From NCBI GenBank assembly GCA_016283575.1, contig JAEEND010000007.1:310001-374000 (forward strand): a stretch of DNA of 64,000 nt. Reading direction: 5' to 3'. A program made the position numbers and the translations under genes. This document shows, in pieces, positions 44,195 to 51,522 of this stretch. Source of the stretch: Lachnospiraceae bacterium (GTDB lineage: Bacteria > Bacillota > Clostridia > Lachnospirales > Lachnospiraceae). Position 1 is the first letter of the stretch, and the number at the start of each line of letters is the position of its first letter. Under the pieces are notes generated by a model. The model did no database searches. It was not told the origin of the DNA and saw only the letters and a program-made list of their open reading frames with translations.

Positions 44195-45525
44195 CGGCAG
44201 GCCTCCTCAAGGATCTTGAAAAAAGCATCGGATGAGATTTCACCGGTGGCGGCCCTTGCGATATTTGATTCTATTGCATACTTAAAACCGGAGCTTCCGA
44301 GATCGTTAATGGGAGTTCCGCTTATGATGTCAGCTTCGTCGAGGATACTCAGCCATTCTTTTTGAAGAGTTGTTTCGTTCCCCAGCATAAATGCCGTCTG
44401 GTCCTGGGCGGACATGCCGATGCCGTTTTCCCAGCCATATTTGGATAAATGCTCCGGAAGAAACATGTAATCAATAAATTCTTTTGCTTCGGCATAGTGC
44501 TTACTGTTGGCGGAGATGGAATATCCGCCGCCAAACCATACCATGGCATTCTTTACATTTGGATTGAATCCGGGCATCGTAAAGACACCGATGTTATCAC
44601 GGATCTTTGGTGGGATGGCTTCATTTACGGCCATCGAAGCTTCCCAGGAGCCCATATAGTACATGGCGGTTTCTTCCGCTGTAAAAAGAGCCATGGCAGT
44701 ACCGTAATCGCAGTAAGCAAAGTCTTCCTGGAAGATACCCTTCTTAACATCGCTTTTAAGCATTCGAAGAGCCTTATCAAAGTCCTCGTGGGAAAAGTCC
44801 GCGTACATAATGGCATTGGTGAGTAATTCAGTCCTCTTTTCGCCGGAAACGGTCAATAAGCAGTTATCAAAGTACTCAACCAAAGGCCAGCCATCAAGGC
44901 CGTCCATTGCTACGGGAGTTATCCCGGCATCCGAGAGCTTTTTACAAAGCGCCACATATTCATTGCGATTGGTGGGAAGGGTGAGATTCTCCTCACGAAA
45001 GATTCTTTTATTATAGTAAATAGCGATCATATCGGTGTTTCTTGGAAGACCGTAGAGCTTATTGTTTTTCATAAAGCCGGTGAGAGAATTCTGCTCAAAG
45101 CCATAATCTTCATAGTCCGATATGGGGAGCTCTGCGAGCATGCCCGCATCGATAATATCGTCAAGGAAAGCAGGCTGGCCCCAGACACTTACAATATCAG
45201 GCATTCCGTCCATGGCATAGGCACGGAATTTGGTCTTATATGCCTCTTCATCAAGGCACTCGATCTCAATTTTTATATCAGGGTGAGTTTCTTCGAATTC
45301 ATCCACGATCATCTGCTCAATGAGGCCCTGGCCGTTCTTTCGGTCGGGAAGATTGGAAAAAAGCCTGAGCGTAACAATCTCGGGACTTTCTTTTTGAGAA
45401 ACATCTGATTTACATCCAGCAAAAAGAAACGTTACCGGAAGTAGCGTAAGAATTAACGATATAGCGAGAATTAAAGCGGACATTGGAAATTTTCTTTTTG
45501 CCCCAATAAAGAAGTAACGATACAT
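44191..45525 (-). CDS. Solute-binding lipoprotein coupled to the YesM/YesN system
   Basis: The 444-residue protein has a signal peptide with lipobox 'FLFAGCKSD' and a family 1 sugar-binding fold ('VTLRLFSNLPDRKNGQG', 'DIVSVWGQPAFLDDII', 'IAIYYNKRIFREENL', 'YYMGSWEASMAVNEA'). It is the first gene of a three-gene operon with kinase and regulator but no permease or ATPase. It may therefore present a sugar to the kinase rather than to a transporter. The ligand is unknown; glucan oligosaccharide is an inference from the GH128-like neighbour. Confidence 0.88.
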   Translation of the reverse strand: MYRYFFIGAKRKFPMSALILAISLILTLLPVTFLFAGCKSDVSQKESPEIVTLRLFSNLPDRKNGQGLIEQMIVDEFEETHPDIKIEIECLDEEAYKTKFRAYAMDGMPDIVSVWGQPAFLDDIIDAGMLAELPISDYEDYGFEQNSLTGFMKNNKLYGLPRNTDMIAIYYNKRIFREENLTLPTNRNEYVALCKKLSDAGITPVAMDGLDGWPLVEYFDNCLLTVSGEKRTELLTNAIMYADFSHEDFDKALRMLKSDVKKGIFQEDFAYCDYGTAMALFTAEETAMYYMGSWEASMAVNEAIPPKIRDNIGVFTMPGFNPNVKNAMVWFGGGYSISANSKHYAEAKEFIDYMFLPEHLSKYGWENGIGMSAQDQTAFMLGNETTLQKEWLSILDEADIISGTPINDLGSSGFKYAIESNIARAATGEISSDAFFKILEEACR

Positions 45526-45604
45526 ATACCTTCTCCATATCCAAATGCCCTTTACACGAAGATTATTTTAACATATTAGAGCATTAAATATAAAGAGGGA
45601 GAAA

Positions 45605-45632
45605 AAGAAAAACCCCTCGGTTAAGAGGGGCT
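45605..45632 (-). terminator. Terminator of the LytTR/LiaF-like operon
   Basis: CCCCTC and GAGGGG form the stem around a 6-nt loop; on the minus strand a T run follows. Confidence 0.82.
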
Positions 45633-45650
45633 TAGGGTGGAAAATATGAG

Positions 45651-46442
45651 TTAAATCAATGTTATCTTGATTTCGCCAAAAGAAACGGATCCATCGATCA
45701 CACACTGCACAGCATCGGGGGACTGGTTACTCTGACCGCTCAGATCGTCCATATCACCCATAACTGTGTAAATTTTGTTGATCACATGCCATTCCTTGGG
45801 GATGAAAAGATTCATCTCTCCGAAAGAAGAGTGGCAGATAATGCTGACCTTGCCGCTTGGAACTTCGGCACCGTCAAAGAATACGCTCATTTCACCGAAC
45901 TGGTTTTTGAGTTCTGCTACGGAAAGATTCTTGGTGCGAATATACTTGGTGGTGCTTCCGAATTTCATGCTGTAATATACATATCCGTTAGGGTCGTCTT
46001 TAGATTCAAATTCAATATTTGAGCTGTTGTCGGAGTCATTTACAATAACTTCATCGTCGTCGCTGCTACTTTCAAAAGAAGAACTCATATAGCGCTTGCG
46101 CCATTTTCTCCACTTTTTGTTGTCGGGAAAGATTCTGTCAAAGGCAACGGTTAAGAGTAATGCCACCAGAAGTACTGTCCATGGTGTGAGAGCGGTAATG
46201 CCAAGGGGTTCATCAAATATAATGCAAAGAACCGCGATGGAAAAGAAAATTCCGCCGAAACTCAAATCCATAATGCTGTAGAAAAGTGCCATCACTGCAC
46301 ATACCGCTACGATAAGTCCCCAGGTGCTTACTCCTGCAAGACTGAAGGGTAAGTTAAAAATATTTAATTTCCAAAGAATTATGGCTGCCGACAAAACTAT
46401 TAAAAGCAGTGCGGATAAAATGCTTCTTGTGCGATTGTTCAT
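45651..46442 (-). CDS. LiaF-like membrane protein
   Basis: The 263-residue protein has four membrane helices in the first 110 residues, a basic then Ser/Asp-rich linker, and a C-terminal beta-rich domain ('SVAELKNQFGEMSVFFDGAEV', 'KVSIICHSSFGEMNLFIPKEW') typical of the cell-wall-active antibiotic response family that includes LiaF. It is downstream of a LytTR regulator gene in the same direction. A role in sensing or controlling an envelope-stress response is inferred by family. Confidence 0.85.
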   Translation of the reverse strand: MNNRTRSILSALLLIVLSAAIILWKLNIFNLPFSLAGVSTWGLIVAVCAVMALFYSIMDLSFGGIFFSIAVLCIIFDEPLGITALTPWTVLLVALLLTVAFDRIFPDNKKWRKWRKRYMSSSFESSSDDDEVIVNDSDNSSNIEFESKDDPNGYVYYSMKFGSTTKYIRTKNLSVAELKNQFGEMSVFFDGAEVPSGKVSIICHSSFGEMNLFIPKEWHVINKIYTVMGDMDDLSGQSNQSPDAVQCVIDGSVSFGEIKITLI

Positions 46443-46515
46443 ATTGTGTCTCCTTTATCTTAAAAAAATGTATATATTACGAAAAATTGAAAAAAACATA
46501 TGAGCCCTCCTTATT

Positions 46516-46986
46516 TTACGGAGTCAGGCTCTCTTTCAAAGATTTGTAATAGCTTCGCGAGCAATACACAATCTTGTAGGTCCCCTGAAACTCCACTTTG
46601 CTTGCGCCGGTCAGGTTTTTCGTGATGGAATAGACCTGATGGGTGTTAAGGATGGTGGACTTGGAAACTCTGGTAAAATAAGAAGGAAGCTTTTCTTCCA
46701 GTTCGTACAGCTTGTATTTTGCTTCGAATTCATCACTCGCGGTATGGGCCCTTATTATACCGCCGTCGGTTTCGAAGAAAAGAACGCTGTTAATGGGAAG
46801 AAAGTATTCGGCCTCATCTTTGAAAAAGCTTATCTGCCCGATAGGGGCATTACTTTCCAAAAGGAGTTTCTGAAGCTCAACTACCTTACTGTCCACTTCG
46901 GCACATTTAATTGTCACTTCGCATCCCTCAATATCGGGATCGATTTCGATTTTGACTTTCATGTTGTTCATGATTGTATTATACAT
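46516..46986 (-). CDS. LytTR-domain DNA-binding regulator
   Basis: The protein of up to 156 residues has a C-terminal LytTR domain ('DEAEYFLPINSVLFFETDGGIIRAHTASDEF', 'LPSYFTRVSKSTILNTHQVYSI'). The N-terminal part has no receiver domain. The start is uncertain: ATG codons at 46986, 46971 and 46962 are in frame and none has a strong ribosome site. The LiaF-like gene lies 73 bp downstream. LytTR plus a small membrane protein is a common two-gene control unit in Firmicutes. Confidence 0.87.
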   Translation of the reverse strand: MYNTIMNNMKVKIEIDPDIEGCEVTIKCAEVDSKVVELQKLLLESNAPIGQISFFKDEAEYFLPINSVLFFETDGGIIRAHTASDEFEAKYKLYELEEKLPSYFTRVSKSTILNTHQVYSITKNLTGASKVEFQGTYKIVYCSRSYYKSLKESLTP

Positions 46987-47194
46987 TGTATGTCCGGGAA
47001 AAAAAGGGCTTTTGCCTAAGAGGTAAGAATGTTAAGGTAAGAGGTAAGAAAACATGGGTTTAAGGAGATGAATCTTTATAATGAACGTATTTTCTTCTGA
47101 AAAACTGATGCCGGGAATTACACAGATCCTGTGCCCCGGATATTACGAAAATGAAATTTCCGCTGTCCATATCAAAGCGGGAACGTATCAATAA

Positions 47195-47308
47195 ACAGCG
47201 GAATTTACAAAAATGAAATTTCCGCTGTTCATATTAGAGTGGAAACTTATCTTTAAACAGCGGAATTCGAGAAATTGATAATTCCGCTGTATGTTTTGGA
47301 AGTACTTT
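47195..47308 (+). repeat. Hairpin-rich multicopy element, copy A, left part
   Basis: The segment consists of short inverted units built from ACAGCGGAA and TTCCGCTGT and matches 56614-56730 almost base for base. A related but more diverged unit precedes it (47157-47194). The element is cut at the IS256 insertion and continues at 48706. Together with that the gap 46987-47308 contains no gene. Confidence 0.88.
47301..47308 (+). repeat. Target-site duplication, left copy
   Basis: AGTACTTT directly precedes the left IS end and is repeated after the right end. The unoccupied element at 56.7 kb has it once. Confidence 0.85.
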
Positions 47309-47355
47309 GGTCAAGTCCTTTTTGTGGTGTAAATTCACCTTTAGGTTTTTTGCTT

Positions 47356-48591
47356 TTATGCAGCTAGTAATTGTTGTTGCTTTTTCGCAATGACAATCAG
47401 TTTGTTTTTGCATGATTTTAGTTTTGCTTTGTCACTTGCGCCTATATTTAGCTTTTGCTCTAGTACATATACTTGATTTAATTCTACTAGAACACTCCCC
47501 ATTATTCGTAGCAAAGATGCTTCATTAGGAAATATGCCTATTACTTTCGAGCGCCTTTTTAATTCCTTATTAAGACGCTCAAGGTGGTTAGATGTGCGCA
47601 TAAATCTTCTGTAGCTTTTTGGCAAAGTAAGAACTGTCATTGCGTCTTCAAATCCTAAATCTAAGCACTCTAACGCCTTATCTGCGACATCTTTATATTC
47701 TTCAAATATTGCATCTCTAATCTTTCGTGCTTCCTCTATTGTTTCGCTATTATACATATCCTGAAGCTGAGCATGAATAGCCTTCTGATATTTTTTAGGC
47801 GCATGCTCCAGGATATTTCTTGAAAAATGTGTCTGGCAACGTTGCCAAGGAACATCAGGGAAAACTTTGCTAATAGCATATATTATTCCTTGGTGGGCAT
47901 CAGATGTTATCATATTTAACCCTGATAGGCCACGATTGGCCAATGATTCAAGAAATAGTTTCCATGTTTCTTTCGATTCGTTCTCATAGACTTCAAACCC
48001 AACAATCTCTCGATGACCAGCTTCATCATAAGCAAGCGCAACCATTAATGCGCGAGGTTCAATGTGAAGTTCTCCCCTTACCTTAAAGTATGTTGCATCA
48101 ACATACATAAACGGATATTCACCAGACAGTGGTCGATTTTTAAACTTAATAACTGAAGCATCCAATTCTTTACACACTTCCGAAACTGTAGATTTAGAAA
48201 AAGATGTCCCGCAAAGCGTTTCCATTACAGTAGACACTTTCCTTGTGGAAACACCATTAACAACCATTTCTGCCATAGTGGTAACCAGCGCAGCTTCGCT
48301 GCGTGAATAGTTGTCAAAAATAAGGCTTTTAAAAGGAACATTACGATGTCTAGGAACGCAAAGATCTATTGTACCAATTCTGGTTTTAAGTTCTCGATTT
48401 CTAGAACCATTTCTGCTATCGGATCTTTCGAGAGAACGTTCATATCTTTCTGCGCCGAGTTGTGCGGAAGATTCTGCCTGAAGAATGCTATTCAAGCTTT
48501 CTTGGAGTAATGTTTTGAACGCTTCATTACGATCAGCTGATAATAATTGTAGAATTTCGTCCTGATTTAAAGTAATATTGAGTTGAGCCAT
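47356..48591 (-). CDS. IS256-family (mutator-type) transposase
   Basis: The 411-residue DDE transposase has 'ERSDSRNGSRNRELKTRIGTI', the first Asp in 'PFMYVDATYFKVR', the second in 'MITSDAHQGI', 'WQRCQTHFSRNIL' and the Glu in 'RTSNHLERLNKELKRR'. Length matches full IS256 transposases and no frameshift is seen. It fills almost the entire IS element. Confidence 0.96.
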   Translation of the reverse strand: MAQLNITLNQDEILQLLSADRNEAFKTLLQESLNSILQAESSAQLGAERYERSLERSDSRNGSRNRELKTRIGTIDLCVPRHRNVPFKSLIFDNYSRSEAALVTTMAEMVVNGVSTRKVSTVMETLCGTSFSKSTVSEVCKELDASVIKFKNRPLSGEYPFMYVDATYFKVRGELHIEPRALMVALAYDEAGHREIVGFEVYENESKETWKLFLESLANRGLSGLNMITSDAHQGIIYAISKVFPDVPWQRCQTHFSRNILEHAPKKYQKAIHAQLQDMYNSETIEEARKIRDAIFEEYKDVADKALECLDLGFEDAMTVLTLPKSYRRFMRTSNHLERLNKELKRRSKVIGIFPNEASLLRIMGSVLVELNQVYVLEQKLNIGASDKAKLKSCKNKLIVIAKKQQQLLAA

Positions 48592-48670
48592 AGTGTTCTA
48601 CCTCCGGTATCGTTTGATTGTGGTGATTTAATTATACCTAAAGGAGAGCCTTTGGCTCTTTCAATTTTTT

Positions 48671-48697
48671 AATTTACACCATTATATGGACATTACT
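48671..48697 (+). repeat. IS256-type right terminal inverted repeat
   Basis: The reverse complement of this 27-bp segment matches the left end at 47309-47335 at 20 positions. Confidence 0.85.
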
Positions 48698-48705
48698 AGT
48701 ACTTT
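48698..48705 (+). repeat. Target-site duplication, right copy
   Basis: AGTACTTT directly follows the right IS end. Confidence 0.85.
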
Positions 48706-48811
48706 TCAATTTTCGACAGCGGAAATTAAAAAAATAAGAATCTCGCTGCTAGGAACAACAACAAAGCTTGATTTCATACAGCGGGATTGCAAAAATCGGC
48801 AATCCCGCTGC
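48706..48811 (+). repeat. Hairpin-rich multicopy element, copy A, right part
   Basis: This continues copy A after the IS and matches 56729-56834. It ends with a perfect 12-bp stem CAGCGGGATTGC/GCAATCCCGCTG. The next 126 bp, up to the toxin gene, hold no gene that I can support. Confidence 0.88.
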
Positions 48812-48937
48812 TTCGCAGTGTTAATCATGAATTCAAGGGGAAAGCACTCTATCCATGGGCTGTCCCCATATTTGTCCCCATTGTTATAAAAAGAAAAGCC
48901 GCACGCAGCTCCAGGACGGAACAACGCACGACTAATA

Positions 48938-49420
48938 TCACGAAATATAATCTTTACAAGCTTTTTCTAAAACTTTGAAATTATTAGTTCTCTTTGCAAG
49001 CGGAGAATTCTCTCCGTTTCTTTCCTTATGTTTGTAAACGATACTTGCATTCTTCAATATTCTGTTCTTTTGGCGGTTAATTTCTCTGCTTTCTGCCTGA
49101 AGAAGAAAACGGTAATGAGGATCTTTGGTGCCGTTAACATCAACTAACGCATACTCGCCTTCCGGAACGGGAATCATATTGTTAATGTTTATTACGGCAT
49201 AATCTTTAATCTTAATGAAATCTACGCCTTCATCCATCTTTTTGTGCTTGGATTTAAAGGAAGAAAGTGGTGCGAAATACTTGAATTCGTTAATCTCTAA
49301 AACAATACCGATGTACTTTCTTCCTGCTTTGTCACCATCCGCAAAAAATAAGTGGTCTTGAAAACCTGTCAAATACTTAATGTAATGAGGATTAACCTCA
49401 TAAATCTTTAGTCCCCGCAT
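48938..49420 (-). CDS. toxN: ToxN/AbiQ-family endoribonuclease toxin of a type III toxin-antitoxin system
   Basis: The 160-residue protein starts at the ATG behind GGGAGGT; the track adds 10 codons. It matches ToxN/AbiQ toxins: 'VNPHYIKYLTGFQDHLFFADG', 'RKYIGIVLEINEFKYFAPLSS' followed by FKSKH, 'INNMIPVPEGEYALVDV' and 'YRFLLQAESREINRQKNRI'. The Ser and Lys in the 'SSFKSKH' region correspond to the RNase active site of the family. Upstream on the same strand are two RNA repeats and a hairpin terminator, the diagnostic layout of type III loci, where the repeat RNA binds and inhibits the toxin. Such systems often act in phage defence. Confidence 0.88.
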   Translation of the reverse strand: MRGLKIYEVNPHYIKYLTGFQDHLFFADGDKAGRKYIGIVLEINEFKYFAPLSSFKSKHKKMDEGVDFIKIKDYAVININNMIPVPEGEYALVDVNGTKDPHYRFLLQAESREINRQKNRILKNASIVYKHKERNGENSPLAKRTNNFKVLEKACKDYIS

Positions 49421-49441
49421 ATACCTCCCGTAGATAAGAAA

Positions 49442-49465
49442 CAGGGACAAGAAAACTTGTCCCTG
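49442..49465 (-). terminator. Hairpin terminator between antitoxin RNA repeats and toxN
   Basis: A perfect 10-bp stem CAGGGACAAG/CTTGTCCCTG has a 4-nt loop; on the minus strand it is followed by TTTC. In type III systems this site limits toxin expression relative to antitoxin RNA. Confidence 0.85.
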
Positions 49466-49468
49466 CTG

Positions 49469-49543
49469 TTAACTCGCTCATTTAAGGGCTGTGCATCACC
49501 CACTATTAACTTGCTCATTTATAAGGCTGTGCATCACCTACTA
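49469..49543 (-). ncRNA. toxI: Type III antitoxin RNA (ToxI-like), two tandem repeats of 37 and 38 nt
   Basis: Units 49469-49505 and 49506-49543 are near-identical (shared core on the plus strand: GGCTGTGCATCACC, GCTCATTTA). Repeat length fits the 36-nt-class antitoxins of ToxIN/AbiQ systems, in which each processed repeat binds one toxin. The segment lies between a promoter and the terminator upstream of toxN. Confidence 0.85.
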
Positions 49544-49548
49544 ACTAT

Positions 49549-49576
49549 ATTATACTTATTCTCCACAATTTTTCAA
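49549..49576 (-). promoter_or_regulatory. Promoter of the antitoxin RNA
   Basis: On the minus strand TTGAAA (49576-49571) and a consensus TATAAT (49554-49549) are separated by 16 bp. Transcription would begin at the first repeat. Confidence 0.78.
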
Positions 49577-49579
49577 GCA

Positions 49580-49741
49580 TTATTGTTTTTGCTCATGGTC
49601 TTTTTCGTGTTGCTTTATCGCCTGCCTTATAAGATAAAGCACTTCTCCATTGATGGAGCGGCCATCATATTCAGCAAGATCCTTTAATTTCTCATGTGTT
49701 TCCGAATCTATCCTTAATCCCAAATGTTTGTCCTTCTCCAT
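49580..49741 (-). CDS. Small Arc-like ribbon-helix-helix DNA-binding protein
   Basis: This 53-residue ORF is too short for the track. It starts MEKDKHLGLRID and continues 'SETHEKLKDLAEYDGRSING' then 'EVLYLIRQAIKQHE', the strand-helix-helix pattern of Arc/MetJ-type repressors. GGGAGG lies 6 bases before the ATG. It is immediately upstream of the antitoxin promoter on the same strand and divergent from the resolvase fragment. Three TTTTAAGTACA-type repeats lie just upstream and are candidate operators. It may be an orphan antitoxin or plasmid copy/partition regulator. Confidence 0.8.
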   Translation of the reverse strand: MEKDKHLGLRIDSETHEKLKDLAEYDGRSINGEVLYLIRQAIKQHEKDHEQKQ

Positions 49742-49760
49742 CACAAGCCTCCCATACTTC

Positions 49761-49823
49761 TTTTAAGTACAGTTTAAGTACATGGTGTGATATAATGTGA
49801 AAAGTGAACTTATTTTAAGTACA
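49761..49823. repeat. Three TTTTAAGTACA-type direct repeats
   Basis: Units are at 49761-49771 (TTTTAAGTACA), 49772-49782 (GTTTAAGTACA) and 49813-49823 (TTTTAAGTACA). They lie between the ribbon-helix-helix gene and the resolvase fragment and could be operators or iteron remnants. Confidence 0.65.
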
Positions 49824-49915
49824 CAATAATTGCATATTAAGCTTGTTTTATTGTATTGCCTACTTTGTTTTGAGATGCCTAATAAGGCAGAAAGCAGAAT
49901 AAAGGAGGCGATAAC

Positions 49916-50128
49916 ATGACAAAATACGGTTACATTCGAGTTTCATCAAAAGATCAGAAACCGGAACGACAAGTGGAAGCTCTGCTTAACTACGGTATCG
50001 AAAAGGAAAACATCTTTACTGACTATATGTCTGGCAAGGACTTCAACAGACCTCGGTACAGAGCTCTTATGAGAAAACTAAAACGTGGTATAATTAAATT
50101 AGCTAAGGAAAGGAGCTTTAAGACATGA
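49916..50128 (+). pseudogene. Truncated serine recombinase (resolvase) N-terminal fragment
   Basis: The 70 codons begin with a typical resolvase start ('KYGYIRVSSKDQKPERQVEAL' with the catalytic Ser in VSS, then 'FTDYMSGKDFNRPRYRALMRKLK'). After about 57 residues homology stops and the frame ends in 'RGIIKLAKERSFKT'. Full resolvases have about 180-200 residues, including a DNA-binding domain that is missing here. The terminal part contains a TATAAT box and the ribosome site for the next gene, and the stop overlaps its ATG. Confidence 0.85.
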
Positions 50129-50706
50129 AAAAGAATATCGGAAAAATCATCACTGGAGTAATCGCTGTCGTACTTCTGGCAGTTTCGGTAACAGAGTTTG
50201 TTCTGTGGAATAATGATAAGACCTATTACGAAGCACAGCTTAATGAATATCAGACGGCGGTTCAGTCATTAACAGAATCGGTTACTGGTAAATCAGCAGA
50301 TGTTGCTGATGCCAACAAGTCTATCGTAGACTTTAAAAACCAGATTGTTCAGATGCAGTCAGACCTTGAAGCCTATAAAAAGGTTGTTGATGAAATCAAT
50401 GCTGAACGCGAAGAAAAGAATAAAGCTTTGGAAGAAAAGAAGAAAGCAGAGGAAGACGAATGGAACGCTCTTTCTGAAAATCAGCAGAAGGCTATTTTGG
50501 AAGGAAAGGAACGTTCAAAGATTACTTCTTACCTTCTTAAGAATAACGAGGAATACGCTAACCTTTATCTCTACATGAGAGAACTTGCTGATAAAGGACT
50601 TGTGGAACTTAAATCTTCCGAGTACAAGACATATAAGGCTAACAAAGCTCGAATGAATGAGATTGAAGCAGAGTATAAGGCTTCTCTTGATAGCGAAAAT
50701 GAATAG
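50125..50706 (+). CDS. Membrane-anchored coiled-coil protein, unknown function
   Basis: The 193-residue protein has an N-terminal membrane helix ('GKIITGVIAVVLLAVSVTEFVLW') and then a long, highly charged helical region with heptad-like pattern ('DANKSIVDFKNQIVQMQSDLEAYKKVV', then Glu/Lys-rich) that should form a coiled coil on the outside of the cell. AAAGGAG precedes the ATG. No family is recognised. It is part of the accessory island and is followed 17 bp later by a ParB-fold-like gene. Confidence 0.75.
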   Translation: MKKNIGKIITGVIAVVLLAVSVTEFVLWNNDKTYYEAQLNEYQTAVQSLTESVTGKSADVADANKSIVDFKNQIVQMQSDLEAYKKVVDEINAEREEKNKALEEKKKAEEDEWNALSENQQKAILEGKERSKITSYLLKNNEEYANLYLYMRELADKGLVELKSSEYKTYKANKARMNEIEAEYKASLDSENE

Positions 50707-50723
50707 TTTATAATGATAACAAT

Positions 50724-51395
50724 ATGAACATTCAAGAGCGAGAAGTTAAAATAGCAGAAAAGCTAAGTAATGAACTGGAAGCCGTAGAAAAGTCGGTAGA
50801 TTATGTCGCTAATAAAATGAACGAAGCAGACGCGACGACTTTTAAGGTATATTGGGCTAAAACACTCTCAAAATATAATAACTACAGGTTCTTAACAGAG
50901 CTTACCGACAAATCTCAAATGTACCGCCTTAAATGGAACGATATTAAGGACGCGGAAGTAGTATCCAATATCGAATATATTGCAAGGATAGTCTCCAACG
51001 ATAGAAAGAACGGGTTAAATCTAATGTCAGCTCCTTGCAAAATAGAAGAAGTGGAGAATGGGCTTTCTTGTAAGGGACTACCTCTTATGGTGGCAGGAGT
51101 TAGCGAACTTCCTCAGCACACATCAGACGATAAGTATCCCGTACTGATAACTTTAATGCCAGATGACACTTACATAGTGATAGACGGAAACCATAGGGTA
51201 AGAAGCGGCGATAGAGAAGCAATAATTGTATCCACAGCTACATTTATCCAGTCACTGATATCCATGTATGAGATACTTTTATTCTTATTGGATATAAACA
51301 GATGCGATTATATCAAAGGAAAGTCAATGGATAAGATTATTGACTATAACGAGAGAGTTATTTCGAGGATCTGCAAATTGAGAAACATAAAATAG
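50724..51395 (+). CDS. Unknown protein with ParB/sulfiredoxin-like 'GNHR' motif
   Basis: The 223-residue soluble protein has a helical N-terminal half and a C-terminal half with 'YPVLITLMPDDTYIVIDGNHRVRSG'. The 'IDGNHR' motif is that of ParB/Srx-fold domains, which bind CTP or ATP. No DNA-binding helix-turn-helix is evident. No good ribosome site is seen, so translation may be coupled to the upstream gene. It may be related to the plasmid-like ParB at 52.4 kb. Confidence 0.6.
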   Translation: MNIQEREVKIAEKLSNELEAVEKSVDYVANKMNEADATTFKVYWAKTLSKYNNYRFLTELTDKSQMYRLKWNDIKDAEVVSNIEYIARIVSNDRKNGLNLMSAPCKIEEVENGLSCKGLPLMVAGVSELPQHTSDDKYPVLITLMPDDTYIVIDGNHRVRSGDREAIIVSTATFIQSLISMYEILLFLLDINRCDYIKGKSMDKIIDYNERVISRICKLRNIK

Positions 51396-51420
51396 AGACG
51401 GCAAAGGCCGTCTTTATTTT
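51395..51420 (+). terminator. Terminator after the GNHR-motif gene
   Basis: AGACGGC pairs with GCCGTCT and is followed by a T-rich run. Confidence 0.8.
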
Positions 51421-51458
51421 GTTGGAGATTAATAGAATACCTTTATATTTAAAATTAC

Positions 51459-51486
51459 TTGACATTCTACACTTAAAAGGTATAAT
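51459..51486 (+). promoter_or_regulatory. Promoter of the XRE regulator gene
   Basis: Consensus TTGACA and TATAAT boxes are separated by 16 bp, and the ATG lies 37 bp downstream. Confidence 0.8.
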
Positions 51487-51522
51487 TATTCTATAAGACA
51501 TAAACCGCTTTAGGAGGAACGT

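Larger units (their letters stand above)
47309..48697 (-). mobile_element. IS256-family insertion sequence, 1389 bp
   Basis: The ends are 27-bp imperfect inverted repeats (20 of 27 positions agree, sharing TGGTGTAAATT internally and GTCC near the tips). The element encodes one transposase and is flanked by an 8-bp duplication AGTACTTT. The uninterrupted paralogous sequence at 56.7 kb confirms both boundaries. All parts look intact, so it may be active or recently active. Confidence 0.92.

Noticed and set aside
46639-47019. 126-codon plus-strand ORF over the LytTR gene
   Set aside because: It is antisense to a clear LytTR domain and lacks family features.
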